Assembly (NCBI GenBank): GCA_029532415.1
Contig: JAQOTA010000053.1
Span: forward strand, 5,208,001-5,272,000
Direction of reading: 5' to 3'
Source: Marasmius tenuissimus
Lineage: Eukaryota; Basidiomycota; Agaricomycetes; Agaricales; Marasmiaceae
Length of the DNA stretch: 64,000 nt
In this document: one piece after another, positions 12,871 through 24,620 of the stretch
How the letters are laid out: every line of letters starts with the position of its first letter
Position numbering within the stretch: position 1 is the stretch's first letter
The notes under the pieces: generated by a model
Database searches by the model: none
Seen by the model: only the letters and a program-made list of their open reading frames with translations
What the model was told of the DNA's origin: nothing
Position numbers and translations under genes: made by a program

Positions 12871-13238
12871 CGGGCAGAGGCATGGTTACGGTACAAACGG
12901 TTTGGTGCGAGGCCTGTGCCGACAAACGGTAGATTGATCTTGACGCCTTTCAAATCAAGATTTCGATAGCGCATGAAGAGACCGAATAAACAAATAATTC
13001 TTGCTTTTTTTCTTCCAGTACTTGGACGTTGAACAAGCTTCGGTTATTCTGACTGGCTATCAGCCCAACTTCAACTTCTGCCGCGCTGTGGCCAACTTGC
13101 GCTCGCAACGGCGGACCACGCTCAGCATTCAAATCGTATCTCAGGCCATCTTATTATTTACTTGAAGCTTACGCAATAGCAACTTCGACGTGCAATAGGC
13201 CTCATACCGTGATCCCGGTCACCGGTGTCACGTGTAGG

Positions 13239-13276
13239 TATGGCAACTGCGATGGGACAGGCCCCTTAAGCGAGGG
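13239..13276 (+). repeat. left terminal inverted repeat of 11-kb element
   Basis: 38 bp, inverted match to 24281-24318 with one A/G difference. Preceded by target duplication TGTAGG at 13233-13238. Confidence 0.92.
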
Positions 13277-13405
13277 CGCATCAGCAGGACCCCGGGAACT
13301 CTTGAGTACTGCTGATTGCGAGTATCTTGAATAATCTTTGATAAATAATAATATTGTTCCGGTTTTTTTTTTCACTCATTACTCTTTGTGATCGTCAACC
13401 ATTCG

Positions 13406-15303
13406 ATGATGGCTCATGCCGAGGAGCAACCCAATCAATGGCACTCCGGTAAGTTCTCCTGGATGGCCTGAAATAATTGTTGAAGTACTGATATTTAGTG
13501 ATATAAAGTACCAAGAAATATCATCGATACTAAGGTTCCGAAGTACTGGCGATGGGGCTATGGGGACCAGAGGATTGCCGACTGTATCTTAGCTGACATC
13601 CGGAAGGAGGACCCTGACAGCCAGTACACTCTTTGGTATGCCTCTCAGTATCATCATATTGATCTGCATCCCTTACTGAGATGTCTCATCAGTCGACGGA
13701 CAATACAACGAGCTCGCGCACGACTAAAGCTATCAGGAACCCGTCAGCTGAACGTTCCAATAGAGGACATTTTGCCTTTCATCGCGGAGCTGAAACGAAA
13801 GCATGGGAATATGGGTGCACGAACAATCGTCCAACGATTGAGAGTTCAATATAGTATCAAAGTTCCCGAGTAAGCATTGCAATTTTCTCTTGTCAAGTTG
13901 GTGTCCCTTACTATACCACAGGAAGCGTGTGGCAGACTTCTTGAGAGAGGTAGAGAAGGACAAGGTTGATGCCAGGAAGTACCGCACTATGAAAAGACGT
14001 GTTTATTACACTGCAGGGGTCATGGATATTTTGTCGGTCGACCAACACGACAAATGGTCAAAGTGGCAGCTCTACTTGCATCTTGGTGTAGAAATTTGTT
14101 CAGGAAAATTACTCTGGATCACAATTTGGTGGACGAATCGTAATCCGCGCCTCATATGCTCTAACTATTTGAATGCTTGTCGTTCAATTGGTGGTATGTT
14201 GTCGCTCAAACTTCTGTTCCTTACTAACCATATATCCCATACAGGAGTACCGGTACTCACCCAGAGCGACCCAGGAACGGAGAACTACGGGATTGCGAAC
14301 AGCCAGACCTACATCCGTCAGAAGCTTGATCCCGCATTAAAGGGAACTCTGCAACACAAGTGGATGACAAAGACTAAGAATGTGAAACCCGAGATCCAAT
14401 GGTCGGTGATGCGCAAAGTTTGGACTCCAGAGTTTGAGAAACTGCTGGAAGAGGGAGAGAGGTTGGGCTTCTATGCACCGAACGACCCAGACGATCTTGA
14501 AAGGTATGACTAACATTACGAGAATTACGACTGCAGTCTCATCATATCTCTCTTCAGGTTTACGTTTCGATGGCTCGCTATTCCATTTTTCCAAGCAGAG
14601 CTGGATGAATATGTTGCCAACCGAAATGCGACCCCTCGCCGAGCAAACAGGAAGAAGGTCCTGCCTGGAGGTGTTCCTGATCATATATTCGAATCGCCAG
14701 ATCTGTTTGACGTGAAGAATTTTATGGTAGGTGCTACTTAGTACTATCCCTGTGTGACTTGACGTTGATTCGATTCATACGTGTGTTTTCTAGATACATG
14801 TCCCTCCGTCTCTGTTTGATGAGACAGAAGCCTTGTACGCACCGCCCGACGACCCGGTTTTCCAGCTGGTACCTCCACTTATAGGTACCATCATATCCAC
14901 CGCATACAGAATCATTCATGAGCCCAACGTAACTTTTGATACGTTCTGGGCCGTGTATAGAGATCTGATTGCGGAGGTTCGCAGGGGTGCGATGGAGATT
15001 GACATTGACTTAAAGTCGGTGGTTGCAGAGGAACAATCTGTCTTTGACGTCGAGATGGTGCTGACGGAAGGTAAACGCTATTGTCCTGGGCTCGATAGCT
15101 TTCCGAAACCATCTCATTGTGCGGACTCTGATGATGAAGAAGTCATTAACGTCAATCAGTTTCCCGATGCGGATGACGAAGATGACGAGGTAATTCAAGT
15201 AAATCAATTCACCGATGTAGATCATGCAGATCAGGAACATGATGTGTTCGGAGATTTTGTGTTCAACTTGGATAGCGCACTAGATGAATCCCTAGAACAG
15301 TAG
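13406..15303 (+). CDS. integrase/transposase with DDE core (element-borne)
   Basis: Seven exons: 13406-13448, 13509-13635, 13693-13869, 13922-14193, 14245-14503, 14558-14726, 14794-15303. All join in frame with GT-AG introns, giving 518 aa. An N-terminal helix-turn-helix-like stretch includes GARTIVQRLRVQYSIKVPE. The catalytic core resembles the fungal/metazoan integrase-core family: D156 in LSVDQHDKW, D215 in TQSDPGTENYG, E256 in VKPEIQW. The core thus has two Asp and a Glu about 41 residues after the second. KVLPGGVPDHIF follows. The acidic C-terminus has two copies of a VNQF-D-D motif. Inferred to cut and join the element ends. It is the first gene inside the left TIR. The second ATG (13409) could also be the start. 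Confidence 0.85.
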
Positions 15304-15512
15304 AGTATTATTGCTTGGTACTATACTTGAATCAACTCCTTTGATTTGTTTGGCGTACTGTGTGAGTCAGCACATCCGAAGGGCCTCACCAAACAATTGG
15401 ACAAACATTGTTTTTTTTTCGCTGCGATTCTACTCTTGAACGTCGTCCTCGTCCTCACAATCACTTTTATCACTCGCTCTTTTTGCTGAGCTCCCTTTCT
15501 TCTCCCAAAAAC

Positions 15513-18500
15513 ATGGACCAGCAACCAAATTTGCGTCACAATACCACCAACCCTGCTGCCACCGCTTGGGCCACCACCCGAATGCAACAGATGCGTTATG
15601 GCTCCGTCGCGACCTCTGCCGGAACGGTGATCCAAGCTGCTCCGTCGATCAAATTCTGCCAGCTTTGGGATTTGTGTAAAACACGTCGTTATCCCTTTGC
15701 TACAGTCTTCCAGGAGGTTGTTTGTGGCCCTCCCAACGACAGCACCAAGACTTTCGTCAGAAGGATATGTGACGATTGTATGCTTACCTTTGGATCAAAG
15801 CTTTCACTCCTTCGACTCTGCTACAATGATAACACGTGCAGCAAAGGCGGCGTTTTTTGTCAGCCCGACTTCAAATGGTGCAAAATGGTGAACGAAAACA
15901 AGGAGATTCGTCGTCTCTGCCCCCCCTGTAGCTTGCGCTACAAAGAGGAACACCCCGACCTACCAGTCACCTTCAGCTCAACGGTGTCTGCTCGGCAAAC
16001 TACTGTCTATCCGAGTCCAATCCACAACACTGCAAATCCCATTGGTGGCATTCGGCGTGCAAATATAGACGCGCAGCGTGGTCGTAAGTCTCTGTCCCTT
16101 CATCTTATCCATCCACAAACTAATCTTTTCAATAGGTCAATCTGCGCCACCTATCCAAGGCATTCCGCGCCCCACTGCTCCCAACCCTTACGTTGAAGCA
16201 TATCACCAAATGGTCAACAAGGGCCCACGTGTACAAACAATGCCTGCACCACTGCCACCTCCCCCTATCCGACAACAAGGATACACCGCAGAACATGCCA
16301 GCTATCATCAGGAAGTACTTCGTCAACGGGAGAAGGCATTCGCAACATCCTTCCATCTGGTTACTGCAAAGGCGACTCTTTTCAGAACTAATGTAACTGG
16401 CAAGACTGCACCACAACCCTGCGCCGTGCGTTTCCCACTCTTTGCTGACTGTGATAGCTTTCTGACAATTCGTAGAACTTCATCATGGTTACAAACCTTC
16501 CTGTGAATATCGGTACCTTGGAGTTGAAGGAACGGATCTTTCAGACACTGTTCAGTGATCGTGAGGGCAATGAAGGTGCTTGGACACTTTTCCTTCAAAC
16601 ACTCGCGAAATGGAAACGCCCCCTGATGCCCACGCCCACCCGGGACTGGGTGGATTTGGTCGACAAGTTATATGTGCCATTCCCCATTGTTCCCAATAAC
16701 ATTCCCAACTTCTACCCCACGTTCTTCAAGCCTCTCGACAAGAAGTCCGCGAATCAAGGATTTGCAGGATCGCTCGGGCAGTTCAAAAACAACCCTCCCC
16801 CTTTCCCCCTCGGCCTTGTCATTAAACAGGTTTTCTCTATCAGGATTGAGCAGGTTGTTCAGATGGAATCTCCACCTGAAGAAATGTCTCCCTCGACTCA
16901 AATCGAACTGTCTGGCGAATACGCGAATAGTAGGGGCAGCGGTAGTTGGGAAGGTTTTGTAGCATATCCCCCTTCTGTTACTGCCAGTGCAGCAGTTTCG
17001 TCAAAAGCAACCAAGCCCCCCACAGTGAGCATCATATTATCTACCGCGTTATCGAAAGCTGACTTCCCTCTTTTACAGCCATCAAAACCCGGACTTCGAA
17101 GAAGTAAACGCCGTAAGCAAGCAACAGCTGCGGCAGAGAAGTCAGTCAACCCTACGATTTCCATCTCCTCCTCGTCAGACGATAGCGATGGCCACGTGAA
17201 GAAGAAAACCCGACAGAGTCGCAGGAACGCTACTGGTACCAAGTCGGCAGGGTCAAAGAAGAATGTCCCGAGTTGTTCGGATAAATCAGAACCTGCTGAA
17301 ACCCCGGTGTGTTTCGCCCCTTAGCATCTTTTTCAATGCTTGGTCTCACTATTACTGTTCTTTAGTATGCATCCAAGTCAACATCAATAGAGACGCAACT
17401 GGAAACCCACAATGTCCCCAAATCAGCAGTAACTGTATCAAACTCGCATCTCCATGGAACGAAGGACATGACTATATCATCGACCCCTGATATCAGTCAA
17501 CTGGCCCTCGCAATGAACACACAGGAACGGAACAGCAACCGTGAATGCATATTCAGTATGTTATGGTGGCATTACTATCGTACGAAATTCTTACTGAACG
17601 TTATCTAGACAATTTCGTCACAAAAACGGTTCATGTCATGAAAGCAAAGGTCTTCACGCTCGATGAGCTCATCAAATCCCAGGTCGACCAACAGCAGGAT
17701 CCTCGGCTTCACCTCCTAGAATCTCCCACTCTTCTTCATCTCTCTTACTCCAACGACGTACAGAAAGCTTACGGTGGTTTCAAGTTTTCATGGATTGCGT
17801 CGGCCACCCCTCCATTATTCTCATCCAGCACATCCGAGATCTGTGTCAAACAGACCTACGAAAAAACAGTTGTCGGAAACAAAGTAATCGGAAAGACCCG
17901 TAGAGGCGAGGACCAGTACAAGAACCTTGAATCGGAGGTGCTATCCATGATCTGGGGCTCCACACTGTACAATCGGAGTGTCGCCTTCGCTGAAGATATG
18001 CACTCACAGGGATTGGTCCAAGACATCGACCGCCCCAAACAGCTAGGTTTCGCGCGTTGCGCAATCGGCATGGAGATGGATGGAAGCACTCGCAACTACT
18101 TCATGTTTGAGGAGGTTGTCCAACCACCGTTCGTGAAGTTTTTGAACAACTCGACAGTTCAGATTCCGTCATATGTGATGCCAGGCGATCAAGCAATCGC
18201 GGAATGGCTTTCGTTCACTCAGCATGCTCAATACATGCTGACTGGGAAGATGGCATTCATTGGAGATTATCAAGGTTAGTCTATCCTTGCTTCCACTTTG
18301 CTACGACACACTCATAAGTGCGACGTGAACAGGAAACCACACTTACTTGACGGACCCCCAGATCATCACGCATCCGTACGTTTTCTGCCTTCTTGATGTC
18401 TTGAATTTCAAGGGTTGACGTGTCGTTCTGTAGCGCACTTCAGCATACGTTTGCAAGCGGCAACAACCCTGAATGCTATTGGGACATGGAGCAATGGCAC

Positions 18501-18647
18501 GAGTGTGGGCGTTACTGCAAACACTATGGTCTTGAAGACTCGCCAGAGGCCTGGGACGCCATCGAAAAAGCTCCTCTACTCAGGAAAATGGAGAGCCAGT
18601 TGGACATTCAACGACCCAAGAATAAGTACCGAGCAAATCGTGAATAG
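15513..18647 (+). CDS. Cys-rich alpha-kinase (MHCK/EF2K family), element-borne
   Basis: Eight exons: 15513-16083, 16136-16425, 16476-17024, 17079-17306, 17366-17555, 17609-18274, 18333-18375, 18434-18647; 916 aa in frame. Residues about 48-150 hold many Cys pairs (RRICDDCM, CYNDNTC, FCQPDFKWC, LCPPCS), plausibly zinc-binding. The middle is low-complexity and basic (RRSKRRKQ, Ser/Asp runs). The C-terminal alpha-kinase domain has Lys690 in EICVKQTYEK, GDYQG, LTDPQI and the closing zinc pattern WHECGRYCKHYGL (H-x-C-x3-C), all typical of atypical Ser/Thr alpha-kinases. Cargo role inside the transposon unknown; regulation of the integrase or of host chromatin is only a guess. Confidence 0.85.
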
Positions 18648-18776
18648 ATAGAGACGTATAGTGGCTTCATACAAATATAGTCATGTAGTAAACAATCCTA
18701 TTCAACGATCCAACACCTTAGAATAACTAAATGGACTCCAGACCAGCCTATGAATAGTACACCGTATAGCGTTCCT

Positions 18777-21700
18777 TTAAGACGACTTATAAGGTACTGT
18801 ACGAATGCGTTGCCTAGTAATATCAACAAGGCCAGATAGTTCCTTTCTGTCCGCAACCAGTGGCAAAGGAAAGCCTCGATCTCGCCAGTGTTCCTTGTCC
18901 CTCTTGGCTTCCAGTAACAGTCCGTCAATCTCCTTCAGTAAGTTCGCTCGGGTCAGCATATTGTGCCATCGGGTAACCTTGCAGAGAAGATGCTCGACGA
19001 AGATGGCATCGAATCCAAGCGTCTCTTTGTCAGCATCAGATAAGTAGGCATCGAGAAAGTCATAGACGCATCGGAACGCAATGTTGATAGCTTCAAACTC
19101 TGAGGAAACGGGGGTTACGAACTTCTCATAGAAGGTAAAAGAATAACACTTACTGCTGTTTCGTACGTTGAAACCAAGTATAAGTAAGCCCTGCAATGCA
19201 CCCTTGTTGTTGGCGGCGGTTATCTCAGCCATTGCCTCAGCTGACGGCGGTTGACAGAGACCCTCGATGGCAAAATAGTTTGCCAGTTGCATACGCGTAA
19301 CACTCCCAGCGCCAAACCCAATGATTTTCAGGCGGTCAAGGAGAGCAAATACATCCTTGTATTGAGGAAGCGAGGCTGTTGGTATTGTGCGATGGTCGGT
19401 ATCCTGCCAGTTTCCCCAATATGCGCGCCACGCATCGCACACCTCAAATGAGAATAATGGGGTAAGGCGATCTTCGAATGGTTCCCGTAACTCAAGCTGC
19501 CTTGAGAATTGGCCCCAACACCTCCCATCAGAATATGGTGTATCATCACTTCGAGCAGCCTCAAACACCGACATTGCGTCATGTGCAGAGGTAAACCATC
19601 GTGAGAGGCTACGCTCCAAGAATGTCCTGGTGCGATAACCTTGACCGGTAGCGAAGCGTAACAGGATGTTCGAAAGTCCGTACTCGGAGGTAAGGTGGTG
19701 TGAAGCATCTGATAAGCTTTGTGCAATGAGACGTTGGAAGTGGCAGGAGAAACGAATGGGAGAGTAATGGTCTGGATTCAACGACTTCTTCCCAGTCCCT
19801 GTGGCGAGGTGTTGACAGACCAGAATACGGCGGAGGTACGTGAGGTGGGAATTCTTGTTTCTGACGAAAGCCAGAACCTCTCGAAGCATGAATGAAAGGA
19901 ACGCAAAGTTGGGTCTCTCCTCGTACGGAATGAGCTGAGCGAATGGGGTTTCTGGAGCGACCGTCGTTCCAACAAAGTCAACTTCCTTCGCCTTCTTCTT
20001 CCGAGATGCCGAACGCCGAGTCCCTTTAATGGAGAGGTTTGTGAGTCGTTCGACCAGTGCATGCACGACAGACGCCAGCTTTTGGCTCTTGTCCTGTATC
20101 TGGGGAAGAGACGGCTGCTGGCGTAGCCAGTTCCGAACGTCTTTTGATGCCACATCTGGGGTTTTGCGGATCCGATTGAAGAGTGTTCTGGCATGTTCAC
20201 GGCGTCCCGGTTGCTCGAAGCAACTATTTGGATGCTTGAGCGCGGAGTGAACATCATCCAGCCCAAGGATACTGTCACTGTCGAAGGTGTCCACCAACGC
20301 TTCTGCCAATGCTCCTCTGATCACCCACTCTGCCTTGCGGATCTCTGTAGAAGTTGGTACACCTGTAGACTGTGCTGAAATGATGGGCTGCGCTCGCGCG
20401 AGCATGAGATGCTCTGATAGGAAGTCAAGCAGTGGCTCTTCTAACCATTCAATGAGAGGCACCTGCGAGTCAACATTCAATGACGGGAATTGAAGAGTAA
20501 GGGGAGAGGTGCAATTTGATAGAAAGGGATTCAAGACCTCGACTGAAAACGTGACAATGACAAGTGGTGACCCTTCGTCCTTGAGCTTCTTGAAGTTCTG
20601 TTGCCGACCACCTTCCTGAAGCGCTTTTTCGAGATGTCGGGCACTGGTTAGAAGTTGAGAGACAAGGGGGGCAAATGCCGGAAAGGAGGTGTGAAGAGTA
20701 TCTGCAGCAGCGGAGGAAAGGAGGACCTTTGTGAAGTAGGGCCCGTAATCGGTGAACCAAGAGTAAATGAATAGATAGGCCCGTCCAACGGCCTGATTAA
20801 GAGCAAACTGACCAATCTGGTGAATGCTGAGGAGATTGGTCGCAGGACCAATGGTACCAACGACAGTTGGCAAAACAGGAAGAACATGCGTGTTTATGCC
20901 TTCTGCAAAATCCTCACTGTTCTCGAGCTGGATGCTGACTTGTCGAAGAAGGTGTCCAGAGCGAACGATAGCTGATAAGTCCTGCACTGAAGACAAACCA
21001 GCCGAGGGGTTGAATGCAGAGAGAGTCTCCACTTCCTTTGTCAGCTCCTCTGTGCGATCAAAGAGCCGTTGCAGTGCAATATAGGCCAAACGTTTGTCCT
21101 TTTCGGTAGGAGGAACATAGTGCTTTCGACTCCAATAGTCCTGAATGAGATCGTGGCCCCTGAAAAAGAATCGTCAGAGGTGTACTGTTGTCACGATGAC
21201 AGGAAGGAAGAAACCAACCGTGAAAGCTGGGAGTCTCTTTGCCAGGTATCACTTTCACAAGTGAAACCGCTCCACCGCACTTTGTAATATCGAACGTTGT
21301 CCTAACAAAGGGCATAATGAGACGCATATTCACACGTACATGAACAAAGTCCAACGTACCTCCACTTTGCAATCCACAATGAGTCCGAGCTCATAATATG
21401 GTACTGTGAGCTCGTCCTCCATATCAACTACCGTATCTTCATCTTCATCTTCATCCACATCCATATCTTCATCTGACGCCTCAGAATCCGTGTCCATCAG
21501 TTGGACCTCGGGAGAGCTGGAAGTGGAAAGGTGTTCCTGGGTACGGGGCTGTTTCGAGGGCAGTTGAGGCGTGGCATCCTTGGAGATCTGCCGCTTGGGC
21601 CTGGCTCCTCTGCGAACAGCAGCGTAGGATGACGGAAGTACCACTCTGATGGCATTGCGGGCTCCCGATGTGGACATCTCACCTGCAACTGTGCTAGAGG

Positions 21701-23577
21701 CCAGGTTTGTCATAACGTAAGCTCCATCCGCCTTGTTACGCTCATATTCGACTCGAGCTTGCTCCTGTCCAAAGCGGTACTGGTACTTTGTCATCGAGAG
21801 ATAGTACCGATCCGAAATAACCTCGTGATACTTCCAACGGCCTCGCCATAGCCCAAAGAACTCTGGATGGTCCAACGGATTCCGTGACAGCACTCCATGT
21901 TCGAGAAAAGGAAAGGTCGGATTCGGGTAAAAGTGCTCAACATAGACCTTTTCGCCGTGCGGGTTCATCTCCTCGAGAGACACGGTTGTAGGTGGTAGAC
22001 TGGGCTTCTCCCCTCTAAGAATAGCCTTGTTCCACGAGTCCATCGCTGTGTCCCATCGCAAGCGAATATCACAGTCTCGCTTTGTGCCCAATGCAGGAGA
22101 GCCTTGTGAAACGTACCAATGAAAATTGGTCGTTGGGCCGGAAGAGTTGAACTCCTTGGGATAAGTCATCATGGGAACCTCACGACGGCATAAGTCTTGT
22201 GAGGGATAGCAAACATAGACGACGCGGTTTACGGGCTTGGCCTTGTTGATGTGTTCTGCAAGCTCTGCAAGTGCTGCCTCACGGACTGAGGGGTGAACAG
22301 TGGGTGCAACGCCTGAGTGCAGATCATTGCCTTTGAAGAACAGGAAGAAGATGCAACGACCGTCGGGCATGAGTTTGAACTTGGCATATAAACCAAAGCG
22401 AGCCAGGATGAAGGCACCAGGATCACTGCCTAAGGAAGTTAATGTAAGAGATACCATCCACGTCATGAATCAGGGTTGAACCAACTCACCAGGTGGAAGC
22501 TTGATCATTACAACCAGCATCGTCCAACGGCAGCAATCATCGTGGAAATCAACATGAAATGCTCCTTGAATGGCTCCGATAAACTTCATAAGATCTCCAC
22601 CCTCATCTCCAGACGACGTGTTCTTCTGAACTGATGTCAAACCCGTTGGATGTAGACCACCAAAGGAGTAGACATTGAGGTCAACAGCACGAAAGGTCGT
22701 CACAAGGTATTCTTCCTTGGACAAGGCCAACGGTGCCAAGAGTCGGTAGATGTCGCTGAGCACCGTCAAGAATGACAATCGGGTCTCGCTGGCTCCCAAG
22801 ATGTCAATCTGTGATGCAGGAACCCCAAAGCCCCTTCCATTCCCCTCCAACCGGGTACTGGCCTGACTCGACGAGCCATCGTGGGGGCGCTCAACCTTCC
22901 CAGCTCCCGAGCGCATATTGCGATAGAAGGGCAGAGTGTATGCTGGTTTAAGGCCATCCTTTCCCCAAGTAATATCCCAGAGCTTCATAGCACACTCATG
23001 AACCGCATCGTACTCGGGATACCGCTTCAAGCTCTCCAGGTCAAACAGAGCAGCAACGGTCACGGATTCGTCCTCTTTGCCATTCAGTTCCACGCATATG
23101 GGAACCCCAGGAATCAGAGCGGTTAAGCCTTGAATGGGCTTGGTACGGTATGAGCGGATGGTCGAATCGTAATCTTCATCCTTCGGATATGAATCGGGAG
23201 GCAAGATGACCCGACGGAGGAAGTCAACCTCAGCCAGACCATCAAGAGGGGGGTCGTAGGACATGGTATAGACACACCGTGCCCGATAACGGTTGTCTTC
23301 ACGGCGGTGAAAAACATTACCCTTTGGATAGTTGTATCCAGACGGTGGTTCTACGTGTATAGGATTGGGCTCGATAGTCGCTGGTGCAACAGATGCAGGG
23401 AGTGGTGTCAATGGAGGAACTGATGTATTGTATGTAGTAAATTGGGTTTCCAAAGGGGTGTTTGGTATCGTAGCTATATGCTCGGACTCCAGTCCCCATT
23501 GCCGTGGATCTGTGCACATGTGAGATGAAATATGTTGAATAAATGCAGGGAAACACACCTTTTGTATTCCTTTCCAT
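18777..23577 (-). CDS. large chromodomain protein, element-borne
   Basis: Five exons on minus: 23577-23559, 23509-22490, 22429-21360, 21301-21219, 21159-18777; 1,524 aa in frame with GT-AG introns of 49-60 bp. Splicing across the two small introns at 21.2-21.36 kb creates a chromodomain at about residues 690-742: YYELGLIVDCKVEDNVRYY, then VRWSGFTCESDTWQ and LIQDYWSRK. This matches the pattern of three beta strands with an aromatic cage and a closing helix. An acidic Asp/Glu run precedes it. The flanking 690 and 780 residues match nothing I recognise. Chromodomains bind methylated histone tails and in fungal transposons can direct integration, so target-site choice is a reasonable inference. 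A 150-codon open frame upstream (24055-23606) could add an earlier exon. Confidence 0.75.
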
Positions 23578-23689
23578 CTGTACAAAGACCCTCAGGGTTT
23601 AACAGTCACAGACTTTGCCAATAATGCTCTGTACAACAGGTGAAGGGAACATAAGTATTCGAGGAAAGGCATGAGAGCGGGGGGATAAA

Positions 23690-23753
23690 GGTTAGGGTTG
23701 CAACACATGATGCGCATCCTTGAGAGTGCGCATCATGTGTTGCAACCCTAACC
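23690..23753. repeat. perfect 27-bp inverted repeat with 10-nt loop
   Basis: Arms 23690-23716 and 23727-23753 are exact reverse complements. The outer part contains TTAGGG/CCCTAA. It lies inside the 11-kb element, just upstream of the minus-strand chromodomain gene start and 0.5 kb from the right TIR. It could be a transcriptional or transposase-binding structure. Confidence 0.85.
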
Positions 23754-24280
23754 CTAGACTTACTCAAATAGGGTATCCAAGATTTGAACCTGCGGTAAAC
23801 CACAAGGGTAGCACTTTGGGGCACAAATGTGTAGGGCTCCAGTTGATAGAGTGCTTGTCTGCAGAATGAGGAGGGAATGCCAAGAAAACAGAACCGATAT
23901 TGGCTGAGGTACTGAGCAGATAGTGGGGGGAGGAAAGAGAGACGGACACATGTCAGCATGCGCACAGGCTCGCACTCTGGTCCGTACTCCGGTGCCGGAA
24001 TCCCGGTTTCTGCCACTTTTGCCGCTGGCAGTCTGAGGTCACTTGCGAAACTCAAGACATATTATATCTATTCATCAGTCAGTCTCAGTTAATAATATTC
24101 AATGACATTGAATGTTCAAAAGCGTGAATTTACATTGTACAGCTCGAGGAGGTTCAGAAAAGCAATGTGGGTGACTTGCCTGTTGAATATTTGGTGACAT
24201 AATTGATTTATTTCGTGCAGAAAGGGTGTCCGAGGGCCCACCTGCCTCATGGAGATTAAAATACCATATATAGATGACTA

Positions 24281-24318
24281 CCCTCGCTTAAGGGGCCTGT
24301 CCCACCGCAGTTGCCATA
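24281..24318 (-). repeat. right terminal inverted repeat of 11-kb element
   Basis: 38 bp, inverted match to 13239-13276. Followed by target duplication TGTAGG at 24319-24324. Confidence 0.92.
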
Positions 24319-24620
24319 TGTAGGTGCTTGTGGGTTCACAATCGCATCATGATGCTGATTTGGCTCAGATGATATTAGGGGAATAGGAGCTCTTCAATAG
24401 CTACAAGCCCATCCGGGATACTTGGAAGGTCTTTAGGAAACGACGTCCACGGCTTACTTAGAGTAAGTCCAGCTGAGGGACCTCGCAACAGTAACACGTG
24501 TAACCACATGGCGTATACCTCTCATCATGCATATTGATACGGGCGATACACAGAAGAGTATGTACACAGGATCAGTATGGAGCCTTGTATTCCCGTGATT
24601 TTGTCGTCTACGGAACCGTT

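Larger units (their letters stand above)
13239..24318. mobile_element. 11.08-kb TIR element encoding integrase, alpha-kinase and chromodomain protein
   Basis: Seen directly: inverted termini of 38 bp beginning TATGGCAACTGCG and ending in CTTAAGCGAGGG, with one mismatch. The element is flanked on both sides by TGTAGG (13233-13238 and 24319-24324). It carries three complete multi-exon genes: two on plus, then one convergent on minus. All three fill the interior with short spacers (210 bp between integrase and alpha-kinase; 129 bp between the convergent stops). A paralogous site near 1303-1340 has one TGTGGG and no insertion. A 6-bp duplication with a retroviral-like integrase resembles Maverick/Polinton practice, but I see no polymerase B, packaging ATPase or capsid-type gene. 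The superfamily is unassigned by me. Confidence 0.88.

Noticed and set aside
23690..23753. Interstitial telomere
   Set aside because: Only one or two TTAGGG units, as part of a perfect hairpin, not a tandem array.
13239..24318. Maverick/Polinton virus-like element
   Set aside because: TIRs, 6-bp duplication and integrase fit, but no polymerase B, ATPase, protease or capsid-type gene is seen, and TIRs are only 38 bp.
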